From assembly GCA_014904985.1 (NCBI GenBank), contig MU129050.1:101980-165979 (forward strand): a stretch of DNA of 64,000 nt, read 5' to 3'. The notes under the pieces are model-generated. The model made no database searches. It saw nothing but the letters and a program-made list of their open reading frames with translations, and was not told the origin of the DNA. The DNA comes from Hydnum rufescens UP504. Lineage: Eukaryota > Basidiomycota > Agaricomycetes > Cantharellales > Hydnaceae. Of this stretch, positions 35,681-49,000 are shown piece after piece (positions within the stretch are counted from its first letter, which is position 1; every line of letters starts with the position of its first letter). The position numbers were made by a program, and so were the translations under genes.

Positions 35681-36419
35681 GGATGCGCCGTACAGAAATC
35701 CGTCAATCTTCAGATTTCATCGGGGGATCCCAATATAAGGGTTGCCTGCTTGTAAGAAATTTATCATGTAGTATTAATGGTTACAGTTGTGGCAGGCGTA
35801 CAATTCCGTTAGGCCGAGCCGGTCCGGCGGATATAACCGGAATTACGGGGGTAGGGGTTTGCCATCATCCTCCATTTGAATCCCTGCTCCTCCTTGACGC
35901 AGCGAGATGAGATGCCGTCACTGCCGTGAGGTCTCTGAGAAAGTGATGACAAAGAAGTCACCGCCATTGCCAATCCTGCTTCCTTTACATACTGTAAACC
36001 CTTTCTGTGACAAGAAAACAAAAACTCTGTAATTACGCCCTTTGTCTAGCTAGACTTTGATTCATATAGATTTAGAGAGACTTGTCTATAGTAAATACAA
36101 TGACCAAAGAGGATAGGAAGGTAAGTGGCGGTAAATGCTAACTCCACCCGCCGGCTTGACGCTTCTACTGTATTCTAGCCCGTCTTGTACCATATATGGA
36201 AACATATCAGAAGAACATGGTGTTCCATCAAACCGCATGCGAATTCATCAATAGGATCTAGATCTGTAACTCCCACGGTACGCCCATCGGCGGCCGGAAG
36301 AGTACGTATACTGGCTGCTTGGTACCTCCATCTTGGCTTTGAAGCAAGCTATCCGAAGTCTAATAACGACTGCGAGTCCACCCGCCAACCTTTCGGGCGT
36401 CTAGCCGAATAGTCTCCCA
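35681..36419. other. Upstream of left P450, no gene recognised
   Basis: No recognisable coding sequence. It is the promoter side of the left P450; it is not present at the right arm, whose similarity stops a few bases before the start codon. Confidence 0.5.
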
Positions 36420-36428
36420 TACAGTAGT

Positions 36429-38329
36429 ATGGCCCTGCTTTCAAAGCTCTTTGCTGCGATCCCCAATACCTCCCAAATCTTGCTTGGAATCTTCACTTTG
36501 CTTGTCTCGTACTTCGTCTACAACCTATTTTTTCACCCCCTATCACCTGTTCCCGGGCCCATCTCTGCACGGCTCGGACTCCCATTCTGGCAAATTTACC
36601 ATACTTACGAGAGAGACTATGCCTGGGCTCTCAGACGTCTTCATGACACATATGGTGACTGTGTTCGGATAGGACCAACATCTGTTAGCACAACGGACCC
36701 TGAGGCGGTCAAGGTCATATATGCCCATGGCAATAAATATCACAAGACAAACTTCTATACAGCTTATCGTGAGTTTTTTTATGGGTAGGGGAAAACCACA
36801 CAGACAACCGGACTATTCTCAGAGAACTCGACTCCGAACATGTTTTCTCAAATCGATCCAGCCAAACACTCCGCTAGACGACGTCTGGTACATATCAGTC
36901 GCCATAAGAACGCGTCTTTTTTTTCATCCTAACCACCATTTCAGTGCGCTCACGTATACTCTTTGAATTCGATGATCAAACTGGAAGAATATGTCAACCC
37001 CTGTGTCCATAATTTGCTCAAGATCTTCGATACCCGCATCGAAGCGTCTGATAACGACAGGGCGTCAGTCGACATGAGCAAGTTCTTGCACTTCTATAGT
37101 ATGGATGTAATTGGAGAACTGGGTGTACGTGCCTTGTGATTTCTATTCAACGGTTTAGCCCCTGAACCTGTGCCATTCTCAAGTTCGGGCACGATTTTGA
37201 CCTTTTACGAAGTGGAACAGATGCCAAAAACTTCCTCGACGCCACAAGAACAGCGACAGCCTTCGCCTCTGTCGCATCCGTCATTCCTTCTCCATGGCCA
37301 AAACACCTAACATACATCGGGCTGAGCATCTTATTCGCGAAACACAGCCCTCGCGCAATCTTCATGCGGGCATTCAAGCTTGTCAGTGCACGATATGCTC
37401 AAACCAGTCCAGCTGGAGAAGATGGAGCCTCGGGACGGCAAGACATGCTCGCCCAATTCATCGCCTTGAAGTATCCCGGCACCAATACCCCATGGTCTGT
37501 TCATGAGGTTATGATTGAGTGCGGCAATATCCTCACAGCCGGAAGTGACACGACGGCCGTGCTGCTTTCGGCCTTCTTCTACCTCTTGCTGAAGCACCCC
37601 CGTGTTTATGAAAAGCTGCAAATCGAGATCGACGATGCCGTCGCGGAGGGCAGGTTGGATGGGGGCGGAGCGACGTATGCCCAGGCCGTCAAGCTCGAGT
37701 ACTTCCAGGCATGCATAAAGGAGACCCTTCGAGTCATACCGTCAGCTGGAATCAACCTGCCGAGATACGTTCCAGAAGGTGGTTTGGCCCTCGGAAAGTA
37801 TGCCATACCGGAGGGGACGAGCGTGGGTGTTAGTCCCTTCGTCTTCCAGAGGACTCCCGCCGTATTCGGAGAGGACGCGGAGCATACCGACCCGAGCGCT
37901 GGCTTGAGGCTTCGGATACTGAGAAGATTGCGATGGAGAAGAGTATCCTCGCGGCACGTAGCGTTTCAGAAACGCATCTCCAATTCTCTAATTTCTCTCT
38001 CTTTGTAGTTCGGAGCTGGAACACGGATATGCTTGGTGAGTGAGGAGCGACATCATCCTCCATGTCACGCACGCTGACATTCCCACATATGACAGGGGAA
38101 AAACATCGCCCTGATGGAGACCAGCAAAGTTCTCCCCACTCTTCTTTGGCGGTATTCCTTCGCGTTCACGCCACGTACCTCTCTTGGCCGCGGATCCCCT
38201 CATGAATTCGCTCGGGGAGTTAGTCCGACGGGCGTGTTGTCCGTGGATGAACCATGGCAACTTAGCTCCTCGTTCTTATTCACCATTTCTGTGCGTTCGC
38301 TTTTATTATCTCTCCTGGCCTCCTTGTAG
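36429..38329 (+). pseudogene. Cytochrome P450 monooxygenase, left copy (damaged)
   Basis: Membrane-anchored haem oxygenase. The N terminus has a hydrophobic anchor (ILLGIFTLLVSYFVYNLFF) followed by the proline-rich PLSPVPGP hinge. Further on come the I-helix AGSDTT, the K-helix ETLR, the acid-loop PERW region and the haem loop FGAGTRICLG with the Cys ligand, split by an intron after CL. Two lesions break it. TAG at 36786 replaces the tyrosine codon TAC seen in the right copy. Near 37882 one base is missing where the right copy reads EVYRPERW. The rest of the frame is good, so loss looks recent. The substrate is unknown. It lies tail to tail with a deacetylase gene. Confidence 0.8.
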
Positions 38330-38838
38330 GGCCTATAGCTCAAGTGAATGCCCTCTTCTAGGATTTCTGGTGTGATGTGTCGCACAGACACCCGAACGAA
38401 TGAGCTTCAAGACACCAGCTCCACTCGGCTTAAACTGACCAGCACCATGTATCTTCTATTTTCTCTGATCGGCCTTTCTTCTCACCTACCAAATGCTGGG
38501 TTGTATAGTGAACCTTCTCCAATGTCATGCTTTTGTTGTGCAGAATTATCGACATTTGGAATCGCTGATGTCTCGTGTGCAAATTGACGAGATAGCCGGA
38601 GCCGCTGGCTCAAGGTCCTACGTCCCAAGATATTGTATGGGTGAGAACGACCACAATTCTGCAAAAGAATGATGTGTGAATTCCAACGTATCGTACAAGA
38701 AGCCAATTGTCATCGTAAAAGTGAGGGGAGATTAAGATTACACCAAAGGTGGGAATTAAGGTAAGGCAAATATATTGCGCATATATAATGTGGAAGTGTG
38801 GTGGGGCCATGAATAGATGGAGAATTTGAGACCCAGTA

Positions 38839-40372
38839 CTATTGCAAATCACGTCCGTTTCGAATTGACAAGAGTGTTAACATTTCCAAGTGGCCTACAA
38901 CAACTCCAGTAGTTAGTAAAACGAGCGAATAGGGCAACAGAGGCGGACCACACACATCTTTGGAGGGGGGCACAGGTATAGGTTCGCCCTGATATGCATT
39001 CAAGCCAAGACATTCTGCCAATGTAACCATCTTGTACCCGGCAGCCTTGAGTTTGGCAACAGCATAGGGTACGAGCTCACGGGCCGTAGTATCGTATACC
39101 TACAGGGTTTCCCCGTCAAAGGTCATACCCAATCTCAGTGAATTGGAACTTCTAGGAATTTGAGGAGCGCAGAGCACCTCGTGGTTCAAAAAAATCCCGC
39201 CGGTTTTCTTTCCGTTCACGTATGAATCGTAAACGCCTCGTTGCTCACGCACGCTTGATGGGCTTCGGGCATTGGGCTTAGAGTCCCCAGAATCATATGA
39301 CCAAATAACCAAGGCCTGTCCTCGAGAGGCGGCTATGGAGCGAGCAGATTCGGTGTAGGATCCGAAGGGCGGGCGGAGGAATGAAGACTTAAGACCTGTT
39401 ATTCGGAGGATGGCCTCTATAGAGCCGGAGGGCAAATGAGTGTCCGTGGATTAAATTGGGGAGGATAAGATGAGGAAAGCGGAATGCCGCAGCTTGCTTT
39501 AACTATTAATACAGGGGATGATGTGCTCACCATCGATCTTGGAAAGCTCTTCTCGGACTGGACGTGCAAAGGAATAAATAATTGCGTTGCGCGAAACAAA
39601 ACAGCGGCACACTTGCCTTGATCGTCCTTGAGCTATAGACGGTATGCAGAAGAAAAGTAATCAGTACCGAAGCAGTGAACAACGTCCAATAGGGACTTGC
39701 ATTTTCGAGGTGAGGATGGGACCATCTAAGCGCAACAAGGTAATTACGTCAGACACTAAGATGAATTTCGAAATTGCGAAATATACCCACGTATGAGAGG
39801 CTATTTGGTGTCCTTGAGCCACAACATACCGCAATCGTTTGATGTTCTCATCCGAATAGATGCATTGATAATTATAGCCCTACGACGTCAGATGGACCCC
39901 GATGTGGAAAGCCTTCTCAGGGGGAGCGTTGCCCACACGAACCACAGATCACAAACTTACATTGACAAAAAAAGTACCTAGATAAACCGAGGGAGAGAAA
40001 GGATCAGGTCTTCTGCTTGGTGGGTTCCGCACGTCGAACACGTCGCGAGCCCCAGAAATTCACCGGGTGGAACGTACCTTTAGCACCATTAGCGGTTAGA
40101 GTATCAGAAATATTGTACATGAAGTCATATGGCCCATCATCGAAGGTCAGTGCGACAGTATCGGGAGTTGTGCATTGCGTATAGATTGGCGGGAGAGAGT
40201 TGCTGCCAGCACTATCGGATTCTGCGCGGTTTTGAAGATCACCGTGGGTGAATGAAGAGCTGGGATTCCACTCGTTCCTGCCAATGATTTTGGGTATGGA
40301 AAAGGAGTGGGTGAATGCAGGCAGGGCATATGCACTTGCGAGCGTGGCGAGAAGAATAGCGAGCGTGAACAT
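38839..40372 (-). pseudogene. CE4 polysaccharide (chitin) deacetylase, left copy (damaged)
   Basis: Starts MFTLAILLATLASAYALP, a signal peptide. CE4 motifs in order: VALTFDDGPYDF (catalytic and metal-binding Asp), SHTWSHPHL (metal-binding His pair, joined across an intron with a GTGGGT donor), LRPPFGSY, VIWSYDSGDS and IFLNHEV. Such enzymes remove acetyl groups from chitin, usually at the cell wall. Introns are many; the one at 39558-39616 has a GC donor. A CAG codon (as in the right copy) has become TAG near 39100, and the frame shifts shortly before it after CAPQIP. The C-terminal part to 38839 ends in a hydrophobic stretch that could be a membrane or GPI signal. Probably not functional as assembled. 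Confidence 0.75.
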
Positions 40373-40809
40373 TGAAAAGGAGTGAGGAGTCGCCCAGGGA
40401 CAGTCTCTGTCGAACAAGTGAGAGAAGCTGTTTGATAAGGCGAAGAGCTAGGGGTGGACTGGAACCAAGCAAATTTTTGATGAGATGAACAGAGCTAAGT
40501 TGTCTATTCACTCGGTCCTTCCCGGCTCGTGGCCTCACACTGGAATTAGAAGACACGAAATCATGCATGGTGCCTAGACCTACTGAGAAGAAAACACTCA
40601 GGTCTCCAACTGCATTGTTCAATTTCCGAATAATATACAACTAATGGCATGAAGAGGTGCTAATCTACAAGGTGTCCACCTTGAGCTCGCACCAGGTCGA
40701 CGTAATGTCCAATCCCCACGTCTGACCGTCGAGTTAGCTTAAACAATGCACCCTACGAGTTGGCGTGGACACGTCAATGGCAAACACGAGGATAGGTTAT
40801 AGAACACTC

Positions 40810-41698
40810 ACTAGGCCCTCATCGTCCACAATTGGCTGGTGGTGTGATAGAAAAAATAAGGAGAGAACAAAGTCAGTAAGTCAGTACCTATACCGCAATG
40901 CAATAAGCCCATAACACCCGCACGAGCATGAAGTCTTACAGGAGTATTATTGATCTCCACATTGTGTCTGGGTCGATCTCCGCTTGCAATTTTCCCCACG
41001 CGGGGCCAGCACCTGGTGTATTATATGACGAAATACCAAAACATGCAAAGGAGCCTGTTTGACACGTTTGAGTTATGGAAGTATCCACTGAATATAGGAG
41101 AAAGACGACACGACGCACAGAGCCCACTAATTCGCCTCTCGAGCTCTAGTTGGGGTCCATCATATTGATCCTCTATGTCTGCAGAGGAAGGTGACAGTGA
41201 GGGGAGGGTGTCCCCAAGATTATAGAATCTTCGACACGCTGCGCAAATACGTGCATTTTCCGCGTCTTATTATACCATACTGTCTGGATCGCGTCGAAGC
41301 TCGTCAGTAAGATGCCTTGCCCCCTGTGAAAAATGGATGATAAGCAAAACACTCACAAGTGCTAGCTCTTCGGGAAGAAATAGACATAACACGCGGAAAA
41401 CGTCCTCCCTCGCGAACACAGCACATTCAGGATCAGATAAAGACGGAGGCGACGCGTATGATGACTCGATGAATTCACGGACGCCCGAAAGTTGTGGACC
41501 GTTTCCACTTGGATTCAAGTAGGTGTGACGTTTTGAGGGGGGGGCTTGGTTGGATGCAATGCTCGGTGACGATGCGGTTTGCAGTAATCCTTCATCCGTT
41601 TGTTGCACCTCGGGAAGATCTTCGGAGACAGATATTGGTTTTTGTGGAGGCTTCTTTTTAACTTTAACTTTTCGGGGACGATTACGAGGACCAGGCAT
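40810..41698 (-). CDS. Conserved-looking basidiomycete protein of unknown function
   Basis: Starts MPGPRNRPRKVKVKKKP, a basic head, then a serine/proline region and FIESSYASPPSLSDPECAVF, which together with ISGLCAS and SYNTPGAGPAWGKLQAEID further on resembles a widespread agaricomycete family without assigned function. The cysteine spacing may indicate metal binding. Between these blocks the frame changes more than once (near 41275 and 41225), so introns or frame breaks are present and the model is approximate. The gene lies between the two homologous parts of the left arm and is absent from the right arm. Confidence 0.4.
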
Positions 41699-41809
41699 CG
41701 CAGTTGTAGATTTGGGCGAAGCAGGACCACCGGAATTAGCCGTGCTTACGTATCCGGACGTATGACATAAGACGCGCCAGTTATATTGCTGTGTTTGCCA
41801 CTATTTGGT

Positions 41810-42085
41810 GGGTGTCAAATTCCGCGTCAACATATACACGATACTATTCCCGGCCTTACTTATAATTGACACTGGAGATGAGGCTGTTTCCTCTGCCTTC
41901 GAGGCCTGTGGCATCATCGCGCAGCGATTTTTGCGAGGTCCTACTCGCTCGATCATGTCAGAACCTCGTGATCCTTCTCTGTTCAATTACACGCGCGCGT
42001 TGGATATTTGATGAAGAAGCCCGTTAGGTCCCTTCGCCACCTCAAACTAGTACTAGTTAATCTCACATGTAAAAATGCACGTCTC
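41810..42085. repeat. Large inverted duplication, left arm (distal part)
   Basis: The reverse complement matches 55565-55850. Shared segments include the region around the APH start (CCTCGTGATCCTTCTCT) and the DNA to CACATGTAAAAATGCACG. The two parts of the left arm are separated by about 1.36 kb, against about 190 bases on the right. Confidence 0.8.
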
Positions 42086-43378
42086 CGCAAGACCTAACCG
42101 GGCGTCGCGTATGCTTTGATATTGAAGCCTTGCCTGCGAAGCCGTCCAAGCCACCCAGTGCATTAATTTCGTCAAGCCGAGTGAAGGTACTTTCTCGATG
42201 TCGCCATGGGCCCACGAAGACCTGATGCGTGGTCGTATAGGGTTCTACAATAGAATCTACGTTCTCAAATTGGGACCGAGGTCATTGCCCACGTCCCACA
42301 CCCGATTGCGGGTCCCCCCCCGTTTTGCCGTTGCTAGGGAGGTAGCGACCTTGGATTATTTTCGCACTGTCATCAACGCCCTGTTCCGCGTGTTATTGCT
42401 TGGAGCGCATTCGATACTCGCGTTGGATCGGCCTATATGATCATGGAGAAAGTCAATGGTATTACCTCCACGAACGCCAGCAGTCCGATTCGCTCGCAGA
42501 GCACTACAGTGGACTGCTGACTAACATCAAGGAATTGAGGATACATGCCTTAAAGCTGTCTTCTCGCACTTCGGAAGTCTCTATTACAAGGAGGACGTGA
42601 CTCCCGAGCTCCAAAAACTGGCATTATATGCTAACTCTTCCCAAATTAAAGACGGTGCTGACCGGTTTCGAATCGGACACAGCACTGCGCCGGAGGACAG
42701 TGATCTCTTCTAACCTGTTCTGTGGCATCCTGATCTGCATTCAGGGAATATCATCATTACCCCGGAAGTCGATGAGCGCATGCGCCTGGCTGGGTTAATT
42801 GAATGGCAGTACACACGCCCCATCCCAGCTTGCCTCGGGTCGCCCATTCCGCATGCCTTCGAATATCAAGATCGCCTCATCACTATGCCTGCAGGCTTTG
42901 ACATACCCAGTCTTCCTGATGACTATGACACGCTCTCGAGAGGCATACACCATAGTTGTTGCTAAACACCCATTTCGCCAACGCCTAGTCCGCACACCCA
43001 ACCGGAACACTCTCGGCCGTGAAAGCAGCAGATGCATGCTGGGAAGAGAACTACGTCCACTTACGATATATACTCGCTCGGGTCCAGTAGAACTGGACTG
43101 GCCTGGCAGAGAACCTATCGGTTTCACAATGGACGAGCTCAGACGAGGCTGTATGGATATCGGCACTTGCAGATCAGTACGATGTGAATTACGAGGCCGT
43201 CTTCACGGAGCTGCAGTGTGGGGAAGATGGAATGATGCCCAGTGCGGACCAGATTAAGGTGGATGGCCGCGCGCCCCCTCTGTGAGGATATGGCCGCACG
43301 ATGGGACGAGGTTGAGCGTGAGGGTCCGTTTCCTCTGCGTCCTGGGACTGCTGCGTCGAATTCGAGTGGTCTTGGTTA
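41955..43378 (+). pseudogene. AIM9/APH-like phosphotransferase pseudogene
   Basis: Pieces of an aminoglycoside-phosphotransferase-fold protein lie in the right order but in different frames: MSEPRDPSLFNYT at the start, EVATLDYFRTVIN, AYMIMEKVNG, SLYYKEDVTPELQK, LYANSSQIKDGADRFRIG, VLWHPDLHSGNIIITPEVDE (metal-binding catalytic region, HPDLHSGN), HAFEYQDRLITMPAGFDIPS and, at the end, ALADQYDVNYEAV with GPFPLRPGT. Stops and frame shifts separate nearly all of them. Family members in fungi include Aim9, a mitochondrial protein of poorly known role. The right arm carries only the first fragment. Not functional. Confidence 0.75.
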
Positions 43379-44227
43379 GAACTGAGGCCATTCTACGCAT
43401 CGCCCCTGTGTTGTCAGTATAACAAAGGAGTTTTCTCACTAGAGCCCGAGCCTCAATCTGAATCCTATAAGGCTAGAAATGTTTCCAGAACATTGAAATA
43501 ACGAAATAACTCAAGTCAAGTAGGAATCCAATGCATGGAAATTGCTTATGGCTCTGACTATATAGCTTTCGAAGTGTGCCAGATTTCTGACAGAGTACTG
43601 CCCAGAACAGCGCATGAAGGGCGCTGATGATAGTGATGTCATAATGAATGCGGAATAGAATATTTCAAGTTCTCTATATAAGTACAGAGCAATGTAATGA
43701 ATAATTTCCTCTACCCCCCGAAAGGAGCAACACGTTCATCAAGCGGCACCTTTCAGGGCTATCCTATGACTTCTCGGTTACATAGATGCTTCCCACCCGA
43801 CCAATTGCAAAGTACGCAGTACGCAGCCGATCGATCATTTGTGTCTTTCACAAACTGGCACCGTGATTCTTGGGATTTTGTGCTCGCCTAAATACCAGGG
43901 CCGACCGAGAGTACAGTATGGGGAAAGTGAGAAAATTTAGAGGTCTAACGCCATCTACCATAGTAATAAGGAAGAACGCCGAATCACACGGGCCGCGGGA
44001 GCAATGCAACCCTATTCGAAATTTGCTCGCCTGGACGACGCGCGAGTGATTCCGCCATGCATCGATACCCCTGAAAGACGGGGCTGGTATACCGCACTGA
44101 GAAGCCCGCAGCAGTCGTTGTAAAGGGAAGATAGGGAATCCACGAATTCCTGTTTGAATTAGGATATTTATAATTGGACGAAAATGGAAATGATCACCTA
44201 CTTGTGCTTCTGTCCAACCCCCTACTT
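43379..44227. other. Intergenic, no gene recognised
   Basis: Only short chance frames. No domain, repeat or RNA gene seen. Confidence 0.5.
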
Positions 44228-46077
44228 TCATGTGACGTCCCTTTCCCATCCCACAGACACAGGCAGCGATCCGTCTTGATTCGAACCTGAAGCTGATGGT
44301 GTAGACCTATTACCTCGCACCAGCGTTGGCAGGTTGATGGCATTGCTGTGGTCAGGGCGAAACATCTTGCCCAAGCGAGTCCGGGTATGAAGGCTGCTCG
44401 AGAGCTTCAGTAGAAGACCAGCAGAGGGTACAAATAAAAAAGTCGTAGCGACAACGTACTTTGCAAGCATGGCCACGACATAAAGGCCGCCCGTCACGAT
44501 GGACAGCGTATTGTTAGATGCCGTAATACCCTTCACGCTGTACTGCAAGACTTATGTTAGCGCGGACGCGGACGAGGAAGCCATTGGAGCTCATTAATCA
44601 GTACCACAATCAGATTTGCCAGGCACAGAGTACTATTCCAGTGTTCCTTGTGAGTAGATAAATAAGACTCCAGAAGGAATCCTGTGGTACCTTGTAACAA
44701 GTCCTGTATGCAAGGCATACCACGCTAAGCGATTGATAATGACATCGGTACTTCCCAGGAGCAATGTCAATACCGCCAGCCGTCCGAATGAAAGAGATAA
44801 ATATCGAACCCACCGCTGGAACCCAGTGCGGTGGCGATATAGCCCGAGGGAGAGGAATAACACAATAAGGATATCCAATGAAACATCGGAGGCCATCCAG
44901 GCTTTGGCTATGGCATCTAGCGGTTTACGAAAATACATGGGAAAATATAGCCTAGAGATAAAGGAGCGTGGAGCGTCAATGGATTGCAATCATAGGAGCG
45001 ATGTTGGGAGTCATACGCGGTCGCAACCACTGGAATGAATGAGGATTCAACAGTGATAAAAACGAGAAGGGGCCTTTAAATTGAGACTTACACGTCCCAT
45101 TAACTGAGGGGAAAAAAGCAGCGAATATAAAAGTTAGACAGCATTCCCTCATTACATACCCCATGACGGACCAAGCTTTGAGACAATTAAGGTGCCCTAA
45201 TTTTTTTGATTAGCAAGAGGAAACCTTGATGACAATTGGTATACCTTACCAGGATGAACGTAATATATATATTGTCCGTTACTGCACGGAAGACAGAAGT
45301 AAGCACGGAGAGGGCTTGCATTGGCTCAAAACGAACATTGGCGTATCCTCTGCGTATAAAATATCTGTACTAGAGCAGATACTAATACCTGTGAAGCGCA
45401 ATTAGGTAGACGAATAAGTGGAGATTTTAAAATAGCGTATCTCACCCCGGTGAGCTCATACGGTACACTTAACCTGTAGATCATGACGAATAAGATCCTC
45501 ATAACAGCTTAGTGCTAACTGGCTGAATATACCATAATGGAGAGTCATGCTTCGTGACGTAAAAATACATCGACGCAGTGATGAAACCACTATGCGAACA
45601 GGATGAGAAGCAAGAACGGGCATGAACACTACGTCATACTTACATTTGCACCCCTTGCAGCAGCCTACAGCGTAAAAAGGTCAGGGTCAGGGTAATATAA
45701 GGCGGAACACGAGCTCATTATGAGACGCACCATGGAGAAACAACCTGGCCAGAAGCGAATACGAGATGGTGAGAAAGAAGGTAGGGCCGCTATCTCTACG
45801 ACCAGTAGAGGATGGAAATTCACCAAAACTTTGAGCACACCAAGGTCCTTTGGAAACCGGGAGTTATACAGGAAAAGTTGTACAGTGGTGATTCCAAATA
45901 GGCTATAGGTGCGTTTGTGAGATAAAAGGGGCCCAAAAAGCTAGAAAGCCAACGGACTAGCTTCCAAGGATGGCGCCAAGCAGTAGGGTGCCGATGTACG
46001 AAGGTGGGAGAAGCATGGGGGGGAAGGGAATGTCCAGGGGCAACCGACCGATCACCCAGCCTTTTATTCAAAGCCAT
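44228..46077 (-). CDS. DUF6534-type multi-pass membrane protein
   Basis: Separate minus-strand exons carry the family's landmarks in order: IGTLLLGAILGS (first helix, about 45985-46045), GITTVQLFLYNSRFPKD with VLKVLV, ITASMYFYVTKHDSPLWY (about 45523-45592), MQALSVLTSVFRAVTDNIY, AWMASDVSLDILIVLFLSLG with YRHRTGF, TDVIINRLAWYALHTGLVT, and a last helix pair ending in LAKLSSSLHTRTRLGKMF. This is the seven-helix DUF6534 family, abundant and of unknown function in agaricomycetes. Short introns separate the pieces and I could not fix every border, so the coordinates are an envelope. No definite lesion was found, but some joins remain unverified. Confidence 0.6.
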
Positions 46078-49000
46078 CCTGAAGAAGGCGGGTAGTCAGT
46101 TCCTGATATTATGAGCTACGTAAAGTCAAATTGGTGGATCGGTAGCGCGTGCCTAAACGATCTAAAGGCGGCGCGCGCACATAAGGGCGAACATCAACCA
46201 CCATATGGGCTGCGATCCGCCCCGGGAAAAGATTCCCCTAGCCCTGCACGACGAATTTTTCGCGCATATTAACAACACCGCAGCAGTAACGCTGCGTGAC
46301 CTGTGACAGCCCGAGAGCCTGTTCAAGGCCACCAGAGATTAAAACCTACCGCACATACAATATACCGACTCGAGTCTCCAAATTGCGGCCGAGAGCAATA
46401 TGATCATATCGTGGCGGGAGTATTCAACATCGGGTGCCCCACGCTTGGAGAAATTGGATTAGACGTTCTGGGGTAATATGAAACCAGGAATGGGTCTTAT
46501 CATGCGACGCTTATTACTCACATTAACCAAGACACCACGGCCCGCCAGAAGACGGGCCTTTGTGTTTTGGTGGGTGGGTTTGTTTATTGTTCAGGGCAGC
46601 AATTTGGGAAATACAATATTTGGAACAGAGCTACTGTTTATTCATAATCGCACCTCCGAAATCTTCCCGCCTGGACAGCTCCGCCAGCTCTATTGCAGCG
46701 TTGACAGCCGCAGCCTTCTAGAGGTCACATCTCAAATGAAAGACAAGTGTGACTGGGATCCTTCGTTGGAGAGTGCTGTCCGTACAGCCTATTCATGCAT
46801 CCCATACTTTCGTAGACAATATGATGGGCATCCCCATGACGAACCATGCCCTCTCTTGTGATTGCATCACAGGACAGAACCAGACCCTTGGGACCCCAGA
46901 TGTGAAGGCTGTGACACGTCAAGGCCGCAACTATCCGACTGAGAAAATTGCGACAGCGGCACATACTGGATTTTATCAACTGTGCATGTGAACAATCCTG
47001 TCGGTTTTGGACTCTGGATGTCGCAGTATACAGTTGCTCATGCAAGGGCATCAAACAATCCAAATCGGAACTAGGGTTTTCAGACTCTGTCCAGTTTCTC
47101 GTAGAAAAGATCTTGCAGACGGTTGTTCCATACAGGCTCCTGCTATTATCCCTTGGTGTGTTGCCCAGCACCCCTCCTGTCGCCTCCTGTCATGGATGGC
47201 AATACTCTTCGTCGACTGGCCTCTAAATGTAGCCTTCTAAAATATATTCAAAAAGTGGCATGAATCAACTCCGAATGTCTTCTCCTTTCCATCTTCCCCT
47301 ACCATCAAAGCCAAGAGCAGTTTAGAGCCGGTCGTATTGATCTGTGCTAATCTTCTGCTTCAAGTCCCCTGAAGAGTTCCTCTATGCTGTACTATTGGTA
47401 CCCCAGAGACATCGGGGGGTATTATTTCGAGGCATCTGTAACTGTCGTCGGAGTCGTGCGAACCAGATAGATGCCTGCGGAATACACGTCGTATGGCGAG
47501 CTGATCGTGAGTAGCTGAGGCGAATGTCGTCAGGCGCTATGTTCGGTATTGCTATTCTGATGATCCAAGCACGCGCCCCCAGCTCTCTGCATTCATCACG
47601 ATCGATTCACATGCACTTTTTGCATTATTCGGACGCTGTGTTTCAGGACGAGGCAACTCACCAACCTTCGGGGATTACGGCTCAACGGCATTCGATGGAA
47701 ATCATTCTCCACCTGGTGAATGCGAGGAAGGCGAGTATGGAGGGCCTCAATATCACGATAACGTCGGCAGCGTTCGTCCGAGATGTGGGGTTGTGAGAAA
47801 TGGAAAAAGCGTCATGAGTAGCCAGACGAGCTCTGTAAATATATGAATAGATGCGTTACGGCCTCGCTTTCAAGCTGGAGGGCTGGAGACGACCATTTTC
47901 CATGAAGAAAGGAAGGAGAGATTGGGACGCACATTCAAAGGCACAATTAGTACGCCCAGAGGCCCTTGGCGAGGAAGCTCCTCTCTTTATCTGCCGTCGC
48001 AAACTGTGTGCACAGGCCGACCCACCCGTTATTCGGTTATTTCGAATCCAGAGTGCTCGTCTTCTTGAGGTTGTGATAAGCTATGAAGGACGAAATAAGG
48101 TTGGGAAGTTCGGGGCCCGTCACACACGATCGACTTGAGACATTGCCAGACAGTTCGCCAGCGATGAATGTCCATGCGATATTAAACAACAAGTAGCCTG
48201 TGGATAACCTTGATTGCGCCACGAGGCCACGAACGATTCTTGGTTTGAAGGCGGACATGGTAGTTGGTTGCGGGAAAAGCATACGGATGGTGCGTTCGCA
48301 GCCACACTCTGACGTCGGGTTGTGGCACTGGCGGACTATTGGGGCAGACTCCTGCTACTCGAGGGTGTTCTGGAGGGGAAATATAAGGCACTACATCACG
48401 ACACCTTGGCTAAACTAGCTGGAAGAAGTTTGTCACACAATGCTACACTCCCCTCGGTATCTTCGTGGATGTCTTTAAGTCGTAGACTCGAGTACCAATG
48501 TTTCCACTCTGATAGAATATACATACTTCAGACGCTGATAAAAGCTGAAGCCTGAAAGTGGCTATTCATGAAATAGAGTTTTGAGTCCGTTAATAAATTT
48601 AGCCATTCCACCTCCAGGGTACGATCGATGAAATCGGATGGGCTCAGGCCGCATTCATCATTTTTGCATCTCCATCCAGCTTGATGAAAATCCCGATAAC
48701 AGGCACTGAAGTGATATGGACTAGTGAGTAACAGATGGGGTGGAATACTGCAACTCATGGGATCTACCTGATGCTATGGCCTCAGTGAAATGAAAAAATC
48801 CGATTGGAGGATCCGGATCGATCCGGAGGGCCGTCATATCTGTTGAAAAATATCCCCCTCCACCCGGCTTGAGAGTCGGGGATTGGCGCTTAATGGGCAA
48901 TTCAATCAGTTCACACAGAGAACTATTCAAAGGGGTCCCGGCCTCTATATAGAGGCTGGTTGGGAACCCACTTACATAGGAAGCAGGCACAAGGAGACTT

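Larger units (their letters stand above)
36420..40452. repeat. Large inverted duplication, left arm (main part)
   Basis: The reverse complement matches 56042-60062 over the whole length, including coding parts, introns and the gap between the two genes. The outer edge lies 9 bases before the P450 ATG. The inner edge is at the CCCCTAGCTCTTCGCC segment upstream of the deacetylase gene. Arms are about 4.03 and 4.02 kb; base changes and small gaps are scattered throughout. Confidence 0.9.

Noticed and set aside
46536..46565. Stem-loop followed by T-rich DNA resembling a bacterial rho-independent terminator
   Set aside because: Everything around it is fungal, with introns, and no bacterial gene lies upstream.
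46478..46861. 127-residue open frame (MKPGMGLIMRRLLL)
   Set aside because: No family motif, no plausible splice partners and unremarkable composition; treated as chance.
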